15,896 nucleotides of DNA from Promethearchaeota archaeon (GTDB lineage Archaea > Asgardarchaeota > Lokiarchaeia > Sigyniarchaeales > SOKP01), in assembly GCA_019058135.1 (NCBI GenBank), contig JAHLWE010000023.1, positions 1 to 15,896 of the forward strand. The letters are read 5' to 3'. This document shows, one piece after another, positions 1-7,065 of the stretch. The position numbers and the translations under genes are program-made. Each line of letters opens with the position of its first letter. The first letter of the stretch is position 1. The notes beneath the pieces are model-generated. The model saw only the letters and a list, made by a program, of their open reading frames with translations, searched no databases and was not told where the DNA came from.

Positions 1-25
1 CCTTATCGTAATTTTTATTAGACAT
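1..25 (-). CDS. Possible start of a divergent gene, cut by the left edge
   Basis: On the minus strand an ATG at 25-23 opens a frame that stays open for eight codons to the left edge (Met-Ser-Asn-Lys-Asn-Tyr-Asp-Lys). The roughly 410 bases to its right hold no other convincing gene, so a divergent gene starting here is plausible. No ribosome binding site is visible directly upstream. Eight codons cannot establish a coding region and nothing can be said about function. Confidence 0.25.
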
Positions 26-438
26 ATATATTCTTACTCTAAGTTATAATCAAAATTTTGTAATTTAAAAGATATTTAAATCAATCTAATGATAAAATTA
101 TTTATTATGTTACATATCTCGTGTATGAATTTATATTTTAATATTCTTATTATTACAAAAAAAAAAGAAATGTTATACACAACTCGTATCTCTTTATATT
201 AAATTTTAATTTTAATATACCAAAAGAAAAAAATTTCCCTAACCCTCCATAATTTTTAATTCTTTTTGGTTATGTTCCAAAATAAAAGTATTTTAAAGTT
301 GGGATTAAATTACTAAAATTAAAATATTTGATTTATTAAAAATCATAAAATTGAAAATGATAAAACTATTAATTAGAAATGATAAAATTTTATTGTCAAC
401 TTTATTTTTTAATTGGAATGAAATGTTTTTTATTAAAA
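26..438. other. AT-rich intergenic spacer
   Basis: This 413-base stretch is very AT-rich and holds no convincing gene on either strand. It contains a run of ten A (157-166), a perfect inverted repeat with 9-base arms (195-219), one unusual pyrimidine-rich patch (TTCCCTAACCCTCC, about 236-249), and several copies of AATGATAAAA, one of which carries the chosen start of the next gene. Promoters for the rightward gene, and perhaps for a leftward one, must lie here, but no single TATA box stands out in such composition. No tRNA-like or box C/D-like structure was seen. Confidence 0.6.
195..219. repeat. Inverted repeat, 9-base arms
   Basis: TATATTAAA (195-203) and TTTAATATA (211-219) are perfect inverted copies separated by seven bases. 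With only A and T in the arms the hairpin would be weak. It could be an operator for the rightward gene or chance in AT-rich sequence. Confidence 0.3.
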
Positions 439-1776
439 ATGATAAAAAAAAATAATGCACCAGTATTACAAATAGCTCTTGACTTAGTAAATTTACATAG
501 AGCTTTACAAATAGCAGAAGAAGCTATCAAAGGAGGAGTAAATTGGATTGAAGCTGGAACTCCACTTATCAAATCCGAAGGCATGAATGCTGTAAGAAAA
601 TTAAAGGAGAAGTTTCCTAACCATACAATTGTAGCAGATATGAAAACGGTAGATGGAGGATCTGCAGAAATAGAAATAGCTGCTAAGGCAGGAGCTGGAG
701 TTGTCCTCATATTAGGAGTAAGTGATAATACATCAATACGTGAAGCAATACTTGCCGCTAAGAAATATGGTGTTAAAATTGGATGTGATTTAATCGATGT
801 AATTGAAGAAAAATTTATAGAAAGAGCGTTAGAATTAGAAGAAATGGGCGTGGATATTATTTGTGTGCATGTGGGCGTTGACCAGCAAATGATCTATGGT
901 GGCGAAAAAACGGTAGAATTAACAAGAAAAGTTGCGGAGAGATTAAAACCAACAACTCTTGTTGCAACAGCTGGAGGATTAAATAGTGAAACTGCTTATA
1001 AAGCAAGAGAAGCTGGAGCGGATATAATAATTGTTGGAGGTGCTTTATATAAAGCAAAAAATCCCGAAGAATCCGCAAAAACAATTTGGAAATCAATCAA
1101 TGAAGCAAAATCTATCAAAACTGATTTATTTAAAAAATATAGTGAAGAAGAATTATATGACGTTTTTATGAAAGTATCCACACCAAATATTTCAGATGCG
1201 ATGCATAGAGAAGGAGAAATGCAAGGCTTATACCCTATTTGGATTGGAACTGATAAAGAACCATTAAAATTTGCTGGTAAGGCTGTTACAGTTCGAGCAT
1301 ATAATGGAGATTGGTCCAAACCCGTGGAATCTATTGATGTTGCACAAGAAGGAGAAGTTATTGTTATTGATGCTTGTGAAGGAAAAGATGCAGTTTGGGG
1401 TGAACTTGCATCATGGAGTTGTATACAAAAAGGAATCGCTGCAGTAGTTATTGATGGCGCAATAAGAGATGTTGATGATATAAGAGAAATAAGATTCCCC
1501 GCATTTGCCAGATTTATAACACCGACCGCTGGAGAACCACGAGGTATGGGAGAAATTAACACACCAATTGAATGTGGAAACCAAAAAATTGAGGCTGGAG
1601 ATTGGATAATTGGTGATCAATCCGGAGTTGTAGTAGTTCCAAAATATAAAGCAAAGGAAATTGCAAATAGAGCTATTGATGTATTAGAAAAAGAAAACAG
1701 AATCAGAGAAGAAATTCAGCGAGGTTCCACTTTATCTAAAGTATTAAAACTTAAAAAATGGGAAAAATTCGGCTGA
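439..1776 (+). CDS. Bifunctional 3-hexulose-6-phosphate synthase / RraA-like fusion
   Basis: This is a two-domain protein of 445 residues. Residues 1-225 are a hexulose-6-phosphate synthase barrel of the OMP-decarboxylase suprafamily: ALDL with Asp15, WIEAGTP with Glu38, and the hallmark DMKTVD (Asp67, Lys69, Asp72), with the phosphate-binding TAGG and IIVGGAL near 178-203. It interconverts ribulose 5-phosphate plus formaldehyde and D-arabino-3-hexulose 6-phosphate. In archaea this step usually runs backward to supply pentose for nucleotides. Residues 235-445 are an RraA/HMG-aldolase-like domain with WGELAS (320-325) and GAIRD (Arg343, Asp344). The same fusion is known in other archaea; the role of the RraA part is unsettled. 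The partner isomerase (hxlB) is not in this window. The frame is open from an ATG at 379, but those 20 extra residues are AT-driven and unlike the family, whose proteins start close to PVLQIALDL, so ATG 439 is chosen. Confidence 0.92.
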   Translation: MIKKNNAPVLQIALDLVNLHRALQIAEEAIKGGVNWIEAGTPLIKSEGMNAVRKLKEKFPNHTIVADMKTVDGGSAEIEIAAKAGAGVVLILGVSDNTSIREAILAAKKYGVKIGCDLIDVIEEKFIERALELEEMGVDIICVHVGVDQQMIYGGEKTVELTRKVAERLKPTTLVATAGGLNSETAYKAREAGADIIIVGGALYKAKNPEESAKTIWKSINEAKSIKTDLFKKYSEEELYDVFMKVSTPNISDAMHREGEMQGLYPIWIGTDKEPLKFAGKAVTVRAYNGDWSKPVESIDVAQEGEVIVIDACEGKDAVWGELASWSCIQKGIAAVVIDGAIRDVDDIREIRFPAFARFITPTAGEPRGMGEINTPIECGNQKIEAGDWIIGDQSGVVVVPKYKAKEIANRAIDVLEKENRIREEIQRGSTLSKVLKLKKWEKFG

Positions 1777-1797
1777 AAACATCTTTAAATAATTAGA

Positions 1798-2754
1798 TTA
1801 AAAGATTATCTCTTTTACCTCTTCTAAAAGAGTTGATAAATTAGATTTAATTAAATCGACATTTCCTTCTTCCCTAGTTGATTTTAAACTTAAAAATAAA
1901 CGTATTGGTTTTTTCTCACCTTCTGTCGTAAGAATTAACAAGGTTTTAACATATGTGAAATTACCCTCGAAAAAATCTAACTTCTCATCAATTTTAACCT
2001 TATTATCTATTAACGCTTGAAAAAATTCGAGATCTTCATTTAGTTTTGGTATAATTTTTGTATCATACTCTTTTAAATCCATTACATCCTTATAATAATC
2101 GGAAATAATCAACCCTTTATTGGAGAATAATAAAATATAATCACAAGAGAAATTTTCTGCGAATTCTTTTAATTTATTATCCGCACTTTCTAAAAAAAGA
2201 ATCTTATTCAAAGAAGAGGATAATGCTCTTGTGAGCGAGTAAATATTATAAATAGATGTATCGAAAAATCGAAAAGCCATCTTGGGATTTGATTTTTGAA
2301 TTAAATCTACCAACATTCGTTTCCTCTCGTTAAATTCCTCAAGATTTTTATATTCAGGATCAAACTTATGAAAACAAATATTTATCTCATTATTATACTC
2401 CAAATCTCGATAAATGTCCAATAACTCATGTAAATAATCAATTGATTCCTCAAATCGTATTTCATCTTGAATATCAATCAAATATAATATTGCATCAGTA
2501 TCCTCGAAATATATAGGACGATTTACGTAAATATTTCTAAATTTTTCTTGTCCTCCCATATCCCATAAATTTAATTGATGTTTTCTTAAAATTGTACAAG
2601 TAGAATAATCTATCTTAATGGTTGGTTTTAAATCTTCAACCTTCTCCCAAAAATTATATTTTTTTCTTATCGCAATTAAATAACTGGACTTTCCTGCATT
2701 ATCTAGACCCGAAAGAATGATCTTATATACCTTTAAATCACTTTGTTGCACCAT
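1798..2754 (-). CDS. Gtr/Rag-type small GTPase with C-terminal roadblock-like domain
   Basis: A 318-residue protein whose first 185 residues form a Ras-superfamily GTPase: G1 GLDNAGKS (16-23), switch I Thr45 in KPTIKI, G3 WDMGGQ (64-69), G4 HKFD (129-132) and G5 TS (166-167). G1 and G3 read like Arf, but HKxD instead of NKxD and the following TSIY are Rag/Gtr traits. After the GTPase, residues about 193-318 follow the roadblock C-terminal domain of RagA: KLKEFAENFSCDYILLFSNK (194-213) matches the RagA segment around NLRNFAQIIEADEVLLF as I recall it, and later strands FTYVKTLLIL (266-275) fit as well. Rag proteins dimerise through this domain and signal at membranes in eukaryotes. There is no N-terminal glycine or lipidation signal. 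The gene converges on the HPS fusion with 21 bases between stops. Its partner and role here are unknown. Confidence 0.85.
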   Translation of the reverse strand: MVQQSDLKVYKIILSGLDNAGKSSYLIAIRKKYNFWEKVEDLKPTIKIDYSTCTILRKHQLNLWDMGGQEKFRNIYVNRPIYFEDTDAILYLIDIQDEIRFEESIDYLHELLDIYRDLEYNNEINICFHKFDPEYKNLEEFNERKRMLVDLIQKSNPKMAFRFFDTSIYNIYSLTRALSSSLNKILFLESADNKLKEFAENFSCDYILLFSNKGLIISDYYKDVMDLKEYDTKIIPKLNEDLEFFQALIDNKVKIDEKLDFFEGNFTYVKTLLILTTEGEKKPIRLFLSLKSTREEGNVDLIKSNLSTLLEEVKEIIF

Positions 2755-2844
2755 TTTTTAGAACATCTCGAATTTTTCATAATATGTTTTTATAATACAA
2801 TTAAGTATAATGAAATAAATAATGATATATATTTTATTATTTAA
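2755..2844. promoter_or_regulatory. Divergent promoter region, GTPase and transporter genes
   Basis: These 90 bases separate two divergent genes. On the minus strand ATTATAAAAAC (2796-2786) is a good archaeal TATA box about 32-42 bases before the GTPase ATG, which would give a leader of about ten bases. For the transporter, A/T stretches at 2806-2820 or 2825-2836 could serve; the first fits the usual spacing better. Neither gene has a clear ribosome binding site, consistent with short leaders. Confidence 0.5.
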
Positions 2845-3825
2845 ATGGCTGATTTTATTGGCATTTTATTAACAATCGACGCAATTTTTACATGGGCTTT
2901 TGCCAGTTTAGTATATAAATTCGGCTTACAAAAAATAGAAGCTCCACAAGCTCTTTTACCTAGGTTATTATTAGTTACCCTCTTTACTTTTGCTATATCC
3001 TTATTTTTTGGAAATTATTTAATATTCACTGGATTGAATTTTCAACAATTGATCGATTATGATATCGCTTGTATTATTTCTGGAGTTACTGTTACAATTG
3101 GAGATCTTCTATATTTTCATTCATTAAAAAAAATTGATGCTTCTCGAGCCTATCCCCTTAGTTCATTCTCTTTAATTTTTGTTTATCCATTCGCAGCAAT
3201 CTTTTTTGGAGAAATAATCACTTTTTCAATTTTGATAGGAGGTACTATTATTTTAATAGGTGGTTTTTTTTTAAGTTCAAAAGATAAACCTAAGAATGAA
3301 ATATCAAGCTCAAATAATGTAAATGAAAACTCTAATAACCAAGAAAAAAAAATTAAAGTTAAGCAAAAATCATCCGAAGATGTATTCATAGGAGTAATAC
3401 TAGCTCTAGGTACGGCATTCTTCTGGGCTTTAGCAATTGTTTCATTCAATCAAGCCAGAATTATCGCAAATGGAGAAGTTTTTGTTACAAATTTTATTCG
3501 AATTATAAGCGCCACAATATTCATTTCCATATTTGGAATGTTTAAACATAAATATTATAAAGGATTTAAAAAAGAAAATAGAATCCACTTAAAATATTAC
3601 ATTTATATTGGTATTGCTGGTTCCTTGTCCTTGGGTCTTGCAGATGCATTATTCTATAAAGCAGCTGAAATAAATGGATTAATTTTTACTTCTACAATAA
3701 CTGCAAGCACACCTTTAATTCAACAACTTGCCTCTGTTTTAATATTAAAAGAAAAATTTCGTAAGAGATTTTTAATTGCCGTAATATTAATTATTTTAGG
3801 AAATTATATTATAATTTTCTTATAA
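2845..3825 (+). CDS. EamA-family (DMT superfamily) transporter
   Basis: A 326-residue integral membrane protein with two EamA halves of about five membrane helices each. The first half spans residues 1-143. It is followed by a hydrophilic Asn/Ser/Lys-rich linker (about 144-177), and the second half spans about 178-326. The motifs at each half's end, SSFSLIFVYPFAAIFFGE (106-123) and TPLIQQLASVLILKEKF (about 292-308), are typical of this family: a paired helix with a conserved proline, then an acidic residue facing the next helix. Such proteins export or import small metabolites or drugs by exchange or proton coupling; the substrate cannot be read from sequence. The interdomain linker is longer than in most relatives. 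The archease gene starts 24 bases after its stop and may be co-transcribed. Confidence 0.88.
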   Translation: MADFIGILLTIDAIFTWAFASLVYKFGLQKIEAPQALLPRLLLVTLFTFAISLFFGNYLIFTGLNFQQLIDYDIACIISGVTVTIGDLLYFHSLKKIDASRAYPLSSFSLIFVYPFAAIFFGEIITFSILIGGTIILIGGFFLSSKDKPKNEISSSNNVNENSNNQEKKIKVKQKSSEDVFIGVILALGTAFFWALAIVSFNQARIIANGEVFVTNFIRIISATIFISIFGMFKHKYYKGFKKENRIHLKYYIYIGIAGSLSLGLADALFYKAAEINGLIFTSTITASTPLIQQLASVLILKEKFRKRFLIAVILIILGNYIIIFL

Positions 3826-3849
3826 AAGATTGATAATATAGGGTTAATT

Positions 3850-4284
3850 ATGAGTGAAAAAGGTTATGAATTTCTCGACCATATCTCAGACGTCCAAGCT
3901 AGATGCTGGGGTTTAAATCTTAAAGAAGCGTTTTCACAAGCAGCACTTAGTTTATTTGATACGATTACAGACATCAGAAAAATTGATAAGAAAATCTCAA
4001 AATCGATTCAAATTGCAGCAGAGGATAAAGAATCACTACTATTTGATTTCTTAAGTGAATTTTTATATATTTTTGATACTGAAAATCTGATTTTTTCCGA
4101 GATTAAAGTGATTAATATTGATGAAAGTCAAGATGGATATATGCTAAATGCCCAAGTAATAGGAGATTTTTTCGATTCGGAAAAGCATTCAGGTGGAATA
4201 GAAGTAAAAGCAATCACTTATTCATATATGAAAATTGAAGAAAAAAAAAATAAAGTAATAATTGAAGTAATTTTTGATATCTAA
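3850..4284 (+). CDS. Archease, activator of the RNA ligase RtcB
   Basis: This 144-residue protein has the family length and signatures: YEFLDHISDV (6-15, usually YEFLDHTADI) with the metal-binding Asp14, the acidic helix segment SLLFDFLSEFLYIFD (62-76), EVKAITYSYMKI (118-129) and a terminal VIFDI with Asp143. Archease accelerates guanylylation and multiple turnover of RtcB during tRNA splicing. The residue after Tyr124 is Ser where I recall His in many relatives (VKAVTYH), and Thr of HTAD is Ile here; both are mild departures. The ATG at 3850 gives the expected N-terminus. Its stop lies inside the end of rtcB, which runs the other way: the two partner genes are convergent and overlap by 4 bp instead of sharing an operon. 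Confidence 0.93.
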   Translation: MSEKGYEFLDHISDVQARCWGLNLKEAFSQAALSLFDTITDIRKIDKKISKSIQIAAEDKESLLFDFLSEFLYIFDTENLIFSEIKVINIDESQDGYMLNAQVIGDFFDSEKHSGGIEVKAITYSYMKIEEKKNKVIIEVIFDI

Positions 4285-5753
4285 CCTTTAACTACGCCTT
4301 TAGGAATTAATCGCACAATCTTTTTGACTATTCCAAGATCATGGCTAACTTGAACAACCTGATCGATATTCTTATAAGCTCCGGGTGCTTCTTCTGCTAA
4401 AACTTTCATTGAAGCTGCTTCAACTGTAATTCCATGCCTAGCCAGATCATCCTTGATTTTTTCGCCCCAGAATTTTTTCTTCGCTTTTGTTCTAGATAAT
4501 TGCCGACCAGCTCCATGTGCAGTTGATCCAAAAGATAATTCCATAGCCTTTGGTTCTCCAACACATAAATAACTTGCTGACCCCATAGTGCCTGGGATCA
4601 AAACCGGTTGCCCAACTGCTTTATATTCTTCAGGAATTTGGGAATGACCGGGAGGAAAGGCTCTCGTTGCACCTTTTCTGTGAATATTTAATTTTATTTT
4701 CTTACCTTTAATAATATGTTCTTCAATTTTTAAAATATTATGACAAACATCGTATACTAGATTTAAGCCAAGTTCTATTGAGTCTTTTTTTAAAATTTCC
4801 TTAAACGATTCCCTAACCCAATGTGTAATTAATTGACGATTATTCCACGCAAAATTGGCAGCACAAGCCATCGCACTTAAATAATCTTTTGCTTCTGGTG
4901 TGTCTGCCTTAAGATAAGCAAGCTCCCTATCAGGAACTACAATTCCATATTTCTGCATAGCCTTATCAAATATTCTTAAATAATCTGTTGCAATTTGATG
5001 CCCCATTGCTCTAGAACCAGTATGCACCATCACTGTGACTTGCCCTTTTTCTTCTATTCCCAATACTTTTGCTATAGATACATCATAGATTTCATTTACT
5101 TCCTGAATTTCTAAAAAATGATTTCCAGATCCCAATGAGCCGATTTGGCGGATTCCCCTCTCCTTAGCTCTTCTTGAAACCTTGCTAGAATCGGCTCCCT
5201 TCATACATCCATTTTCTTCACAAAATTTTCCATCTTCTGGGTATCCATATCCATTTTCTATCGCCCAGTTCACACCATTTTCTAAAGCTTTATCCAAATC
5301 GCTATAATTAATATTTAACTTACCTTTAGAACCCAATCCACTCGGAACATTTTTGAAAAGTGATTTAACCAAACGTGGTAATACATGTTTTATTTCCTTC
5401 CCTTTTAGACCTGTGCAGAGGAGTCTGACCCCGCAATTAATGTCCTGCCCAACGCCACCAGGTGAAGCTGCCCCCGTTTCGGCGTCTGTTCCAGCCACAC
5501 CACCGCTACAGAAGCCATAACCTTGATGTGCATCACTTAGAGCAATAACATGTTTTACTATTCCATCTAAACAGGCGACATTAGTTATTTGATCAAGAGT
5601 TTTATCTCTTCTTATACTTTCCATTAAAAAATCATTTGCATAAACTATCGCTGGCACTTTCATTTGAAATTTCTTTATCTCTCCATAAATTCTCTGAAAT
5701 TTTGTTTGCGGAGATATTTCCCAAATATTCTCTGAAATTTTTTTTATGTCCAT
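4281..5753 (-). CDS. rtcB: tRNA-splicing ligase RtcB (3'-phosphate/5'-OH RNA ligase)
   Basis: A 490-residue RtcB close to the roughly 480 residues of archaeal homologues without an intein. It joins tRNA exon halves after intron removal, using GTP and manganese, with the 3'-terminal phosphate becoming the splice-junction phosphate. Visible active-site elements are GGVGQDINCGVR (99-110) with Asp104 and the Mn ligand Cys107, GSGNHFLE (208-215) with Asn211 and His212, HTGSRAMGHQ (244-253), CHN (337-339) with His338, and STAHGAGR (410-417), whose His413 is the residue guanylylated in the family. GVGQD instead of the frequent GVGYD is a minor change. No catalytic residue appears missing. The N-terminus MDIKKISENIWEIS matches relatives. 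The gene starts 185 bases from the divergent longin-like gene. Confidence 0.97.
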   Translation of the reverse strand: MDIKKISENIWEISPQTKFQRIYGEIKKFQMKVPAIVYANDFLMESIRRDKTLDQITNVACLDGIVKHVIALSDAHQGYGFCSGGVAGTDAETGAASPGGVGQDINCGVRLLCTGLKGKEIKHVLPRLVKSLFKNVPSGLGSKGKLNINYSDLDKALENGVNWAIENGYGYPEDGKFCEENGCMKGADSSKVSRRAKERGIRQIGSLGSGNHFLEIQEVNEIYDVSIAKVLGIEEKGQVTVMVHTGSRAMGHQIATDYLRIFDKAMQKYGIVVPDRELAYLKADTPEAKDYLSAMACAANFAWNNRQLITHWVRESFKEILKKDSIELGLNLVYDVCHNILKIEEHIIKGKKIKLNIHRKGATRAFPPGHSQIPEEYKAVGQPVLIPGTMGSASYLCVGEPKAMELSFGSTAHGAGRQLSRTKAKKKFWGEKIKDDLARHGITVEAASMKVLAEEAPGAYKNIDQVVQVSHDLGIVKKIVRLIPKGVVKG

Positions 5754-5938
5754 AATAAGTTTATAAGTTTATAAGATTAAAAAACATAAAAAAATTCTTT
5801 TTAAAATTTTTTTAAATACAATTATAAATACAATTTTTTACTAATTATTTAAAACTAAATGAAGTTATTTTCTAGTTTATAGGTGTATCTAACATAATTC
5901 ATAGTTTCTATTTAATCCATCAACTTACAGGAATTTGC
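5754..5938. promoter_or_regulatory. Divergent promoter region, rtcB and longin-like gene
   Basis: This is a 185-base AT-rich region between divergent genes. Next to rtcB is a short tandem repeat, AAGTTTAT twice plus AAG (5757-5775), which reads as CTTATAAACTTATAAACTT on the rtcB strand and may hold its TATA element or an operator. AATTATTTAAAACT (5843-5856) recurs exactly at 6703-6716 before cutA and is a candidate TATA/BRE. A further TTTATA lies near 5876-5881. A CAGGA (about 5928-5932) precedes ATG 5939 as a weak ribosome binding site. Confidence 0.4.
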
Positions 5939-6631
5939 ATGATTTATAGGAAATATGGAGTGATTGAATTAAATCAAGATCTAGTTTCGGGGTTTCTAAC
6001 TGCCCTAAAGGACTTCGCGAGCGAAATAAGCAAAGGTAAAGGCCAACTCAAGATTGTAGATATGCGACTCTTCAATTTAATCCTTGTTTTTAAAGCGGGC
6101 GTCTTAGTGGTGGTTGCAGCTGATAAAAACGATTCTAGAGAAATCGCCCAAGCGAGACTTGAAGACATAGTGGATGTTTTTATGGAAAAATATTCTGAAT
6201 ACATTAGTGAAGATAATTGGACAGGAGATATTCGTATATTTCAAGGATTTGAAACAATTATTGATAAAATTCTCGAATATGGGAAAGCATCGGAAGTACC
6301 TATAAGGATACCTATCTTGAAAATCTATAAAAAGGACTTTGAGAAGTCACAAAAAAAGATAGCCAAAAAAGGGTTGATTCTTGAAGAAATAGATTTTAGA
6401 TCAAATATTGAAGAAACTCAAAAACCTGAATGGACCTTAAAGAGATTACCTAAACAAGTTGTAAGTCAAGGAATGCTTTCAGAACAGGCATATGAGATTT
6501 CCCATCTTTGTGACGGATTTCATACTTTAGAAAAAATTGCAGAAGAAGTGGGTATTCCAGAAAGCAATATAGGATTAATTATTGATGAATTAGATGAGCT
6601 TGGATTGCTTAAATTTATAACAATTCAGTAA
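5939..6631 (+). CDS. Longin/roadblock-like domain fused to a winged helix
   Basis: This 230-residue protein is not a family I can name. Residues 1-90 read as a longin- or roadblock-like fold: strand RKYGVIE (4-10), an amphipathic helix (13-30), then three strands LKIVDMR, NLILVFK and GVLVVVAAD (37-62), and a long helix REIAQARLEDIVDVFMEKY (67-85). Residues about 178-228 look like a winged helix: helix SEQAYEISHLC, then TLEKIAEEVGIPESNIGLII as the helix-turn-helix core, then a helix and a final strand GLLKFI. The middle (about 120-175) is charged linker. Longin and roadblock domains are typical platforms for small GTPases, so the Rag-like GTPase 3 kb away is a possible partner, but that is inference. 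No membrane segment is seen. It could be a transcription regulator or a GTPase-linked adaptor. Confidence 0.6.
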   Translation: MIYRKYGVIELNQDLVSGFLTALKDFASEISKGKGQLKIVDMRLFNLILVFKAGVLVVVAADKNDSREIAQARLEDIVDVFMEKYSEYISEDNWTGDIRIFQGFETIIDKILEYGKASEVPIRIPILKIYKKDFEKSQKKIAKKGLILEEIDFRSNIEETQKPEWTLKRLPKQVVSQGMLSEQAYEISHLCDGFHTLEKIAEEVGIPESNIGLIIDELDELGLLKFITIQ

Positions 6632-6702
6632 TTATTAATAGATTTTCAAATTTTAAACTAGATCTATTTTTATCCTAAAATTTTTAAACTTCATTCTTCT
6701 TA

Positions 6703-6716
6703 AATTATTTAAAACT
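6703..6716 (+). promoter_or_regulatory. Candidate TATA element of the cutA operon
   Basis: AATTATTTAAAACT is repeated exactly at 5843-5856. Here its centre lies about 30 bases before the cutA ATG, the distance expected for an archaeal promoter with a very short leader. Confidence 0.4.
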
Positions 6717-6739
6717 TATATTAAGAAGAGATTATAAAA

Positions 6740-7057
6740 ATGACATATATGATTTTCATCTCAACCGTGCCTAATCTTGAAGAAGGAAAGAAAATTGCAC
6801 GTCTTCTAGTAGAACAAAAAATTATTGCATGCTGTAATATCATTCCTAATGTGATTTCAATATATGAATGGGAGGAAAAAATTGAGGAAGACAATGAACT
6901 TTTATTAATCATTAAAACCAAAAAAGAAAACAGTAAAAAATTAATTGAGATTATAAATAGCATACATAGCTATGAAGTTTCTGAATGCTTAGGTTTTGAT
7001 ATTACAGAAGGATCAAAGAAATATTTAGATTGGATGGATAAAATAATAAAAATTTAA
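6740..7057 (+). CDS. cutA: CutA1 divalent-cation tolerance family protein
   Basis: A 105-residue protein matching CutA1 along its whole length: the first strand MIFISTVP, EEGKKIARLLVEQKIIACCN (residues 14-33), NIIPNVISIYEWEEKIEED (33-51), LLLIIKTKK (55-63), and the C-terminal HSYEVSECLGFDI with YLDWMDK. The family forms very stable ferredoxin-fold trimers and binds copper or other divalent metals. Its name comes from E. coli metal tolerance, but its cellular role is unsettled. The usual HPYE is HSYE here. It heads a tight rightward run of five genes, and the next starts 8 bases after its stop. Confidence 0.93.
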   Translation: MTYMIFISTVPNLEEGKKIARLLVEQKIIACCNIIPNVISIYEWEEKIEEDNELLLIIKTKKENSKKLIEIINSIHSYEVSECLGFDITEGSKKYLDWMDKIIKI

Positions 7058-7065
7058 TATATCTT

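Noticed and set aside
379..438. Twenty-residue N-terminal extension of the hexulose-phosphate synthase from ATG 379
   Set aside because: The extension is AT-driven, hydrophobic and unlike the family, whose proteins start about eight residues before PVLQIALDL. ATG 439 fits.
1..438. Structured RNA gene in the left spacer
   Set aside because: No GC-rich stem, no tRNA-like sequence and no box motifs were found. The pyrimidine patch at 236-249 is isolated.
357..455. Short frame from ATG 357, about 32 codons
   Set aside because: It overlaps the start of the synthase in another frame, has a composition expected of AT-rich noise and no ribosome binding site.
996..1562. 188-codon frame on the minus strand
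   Set aside because: It lies wholly inside the synthase/RraA coding region, whose conserved motifs prove the plus frame. The long shadow comes from the regular codon bias of that gene.
4281..5753. Intein in RtcB
   Set aside because: Some archaeal RtcB genes carry one, but the 490-residue length and uninterrupted motifs exclude it.
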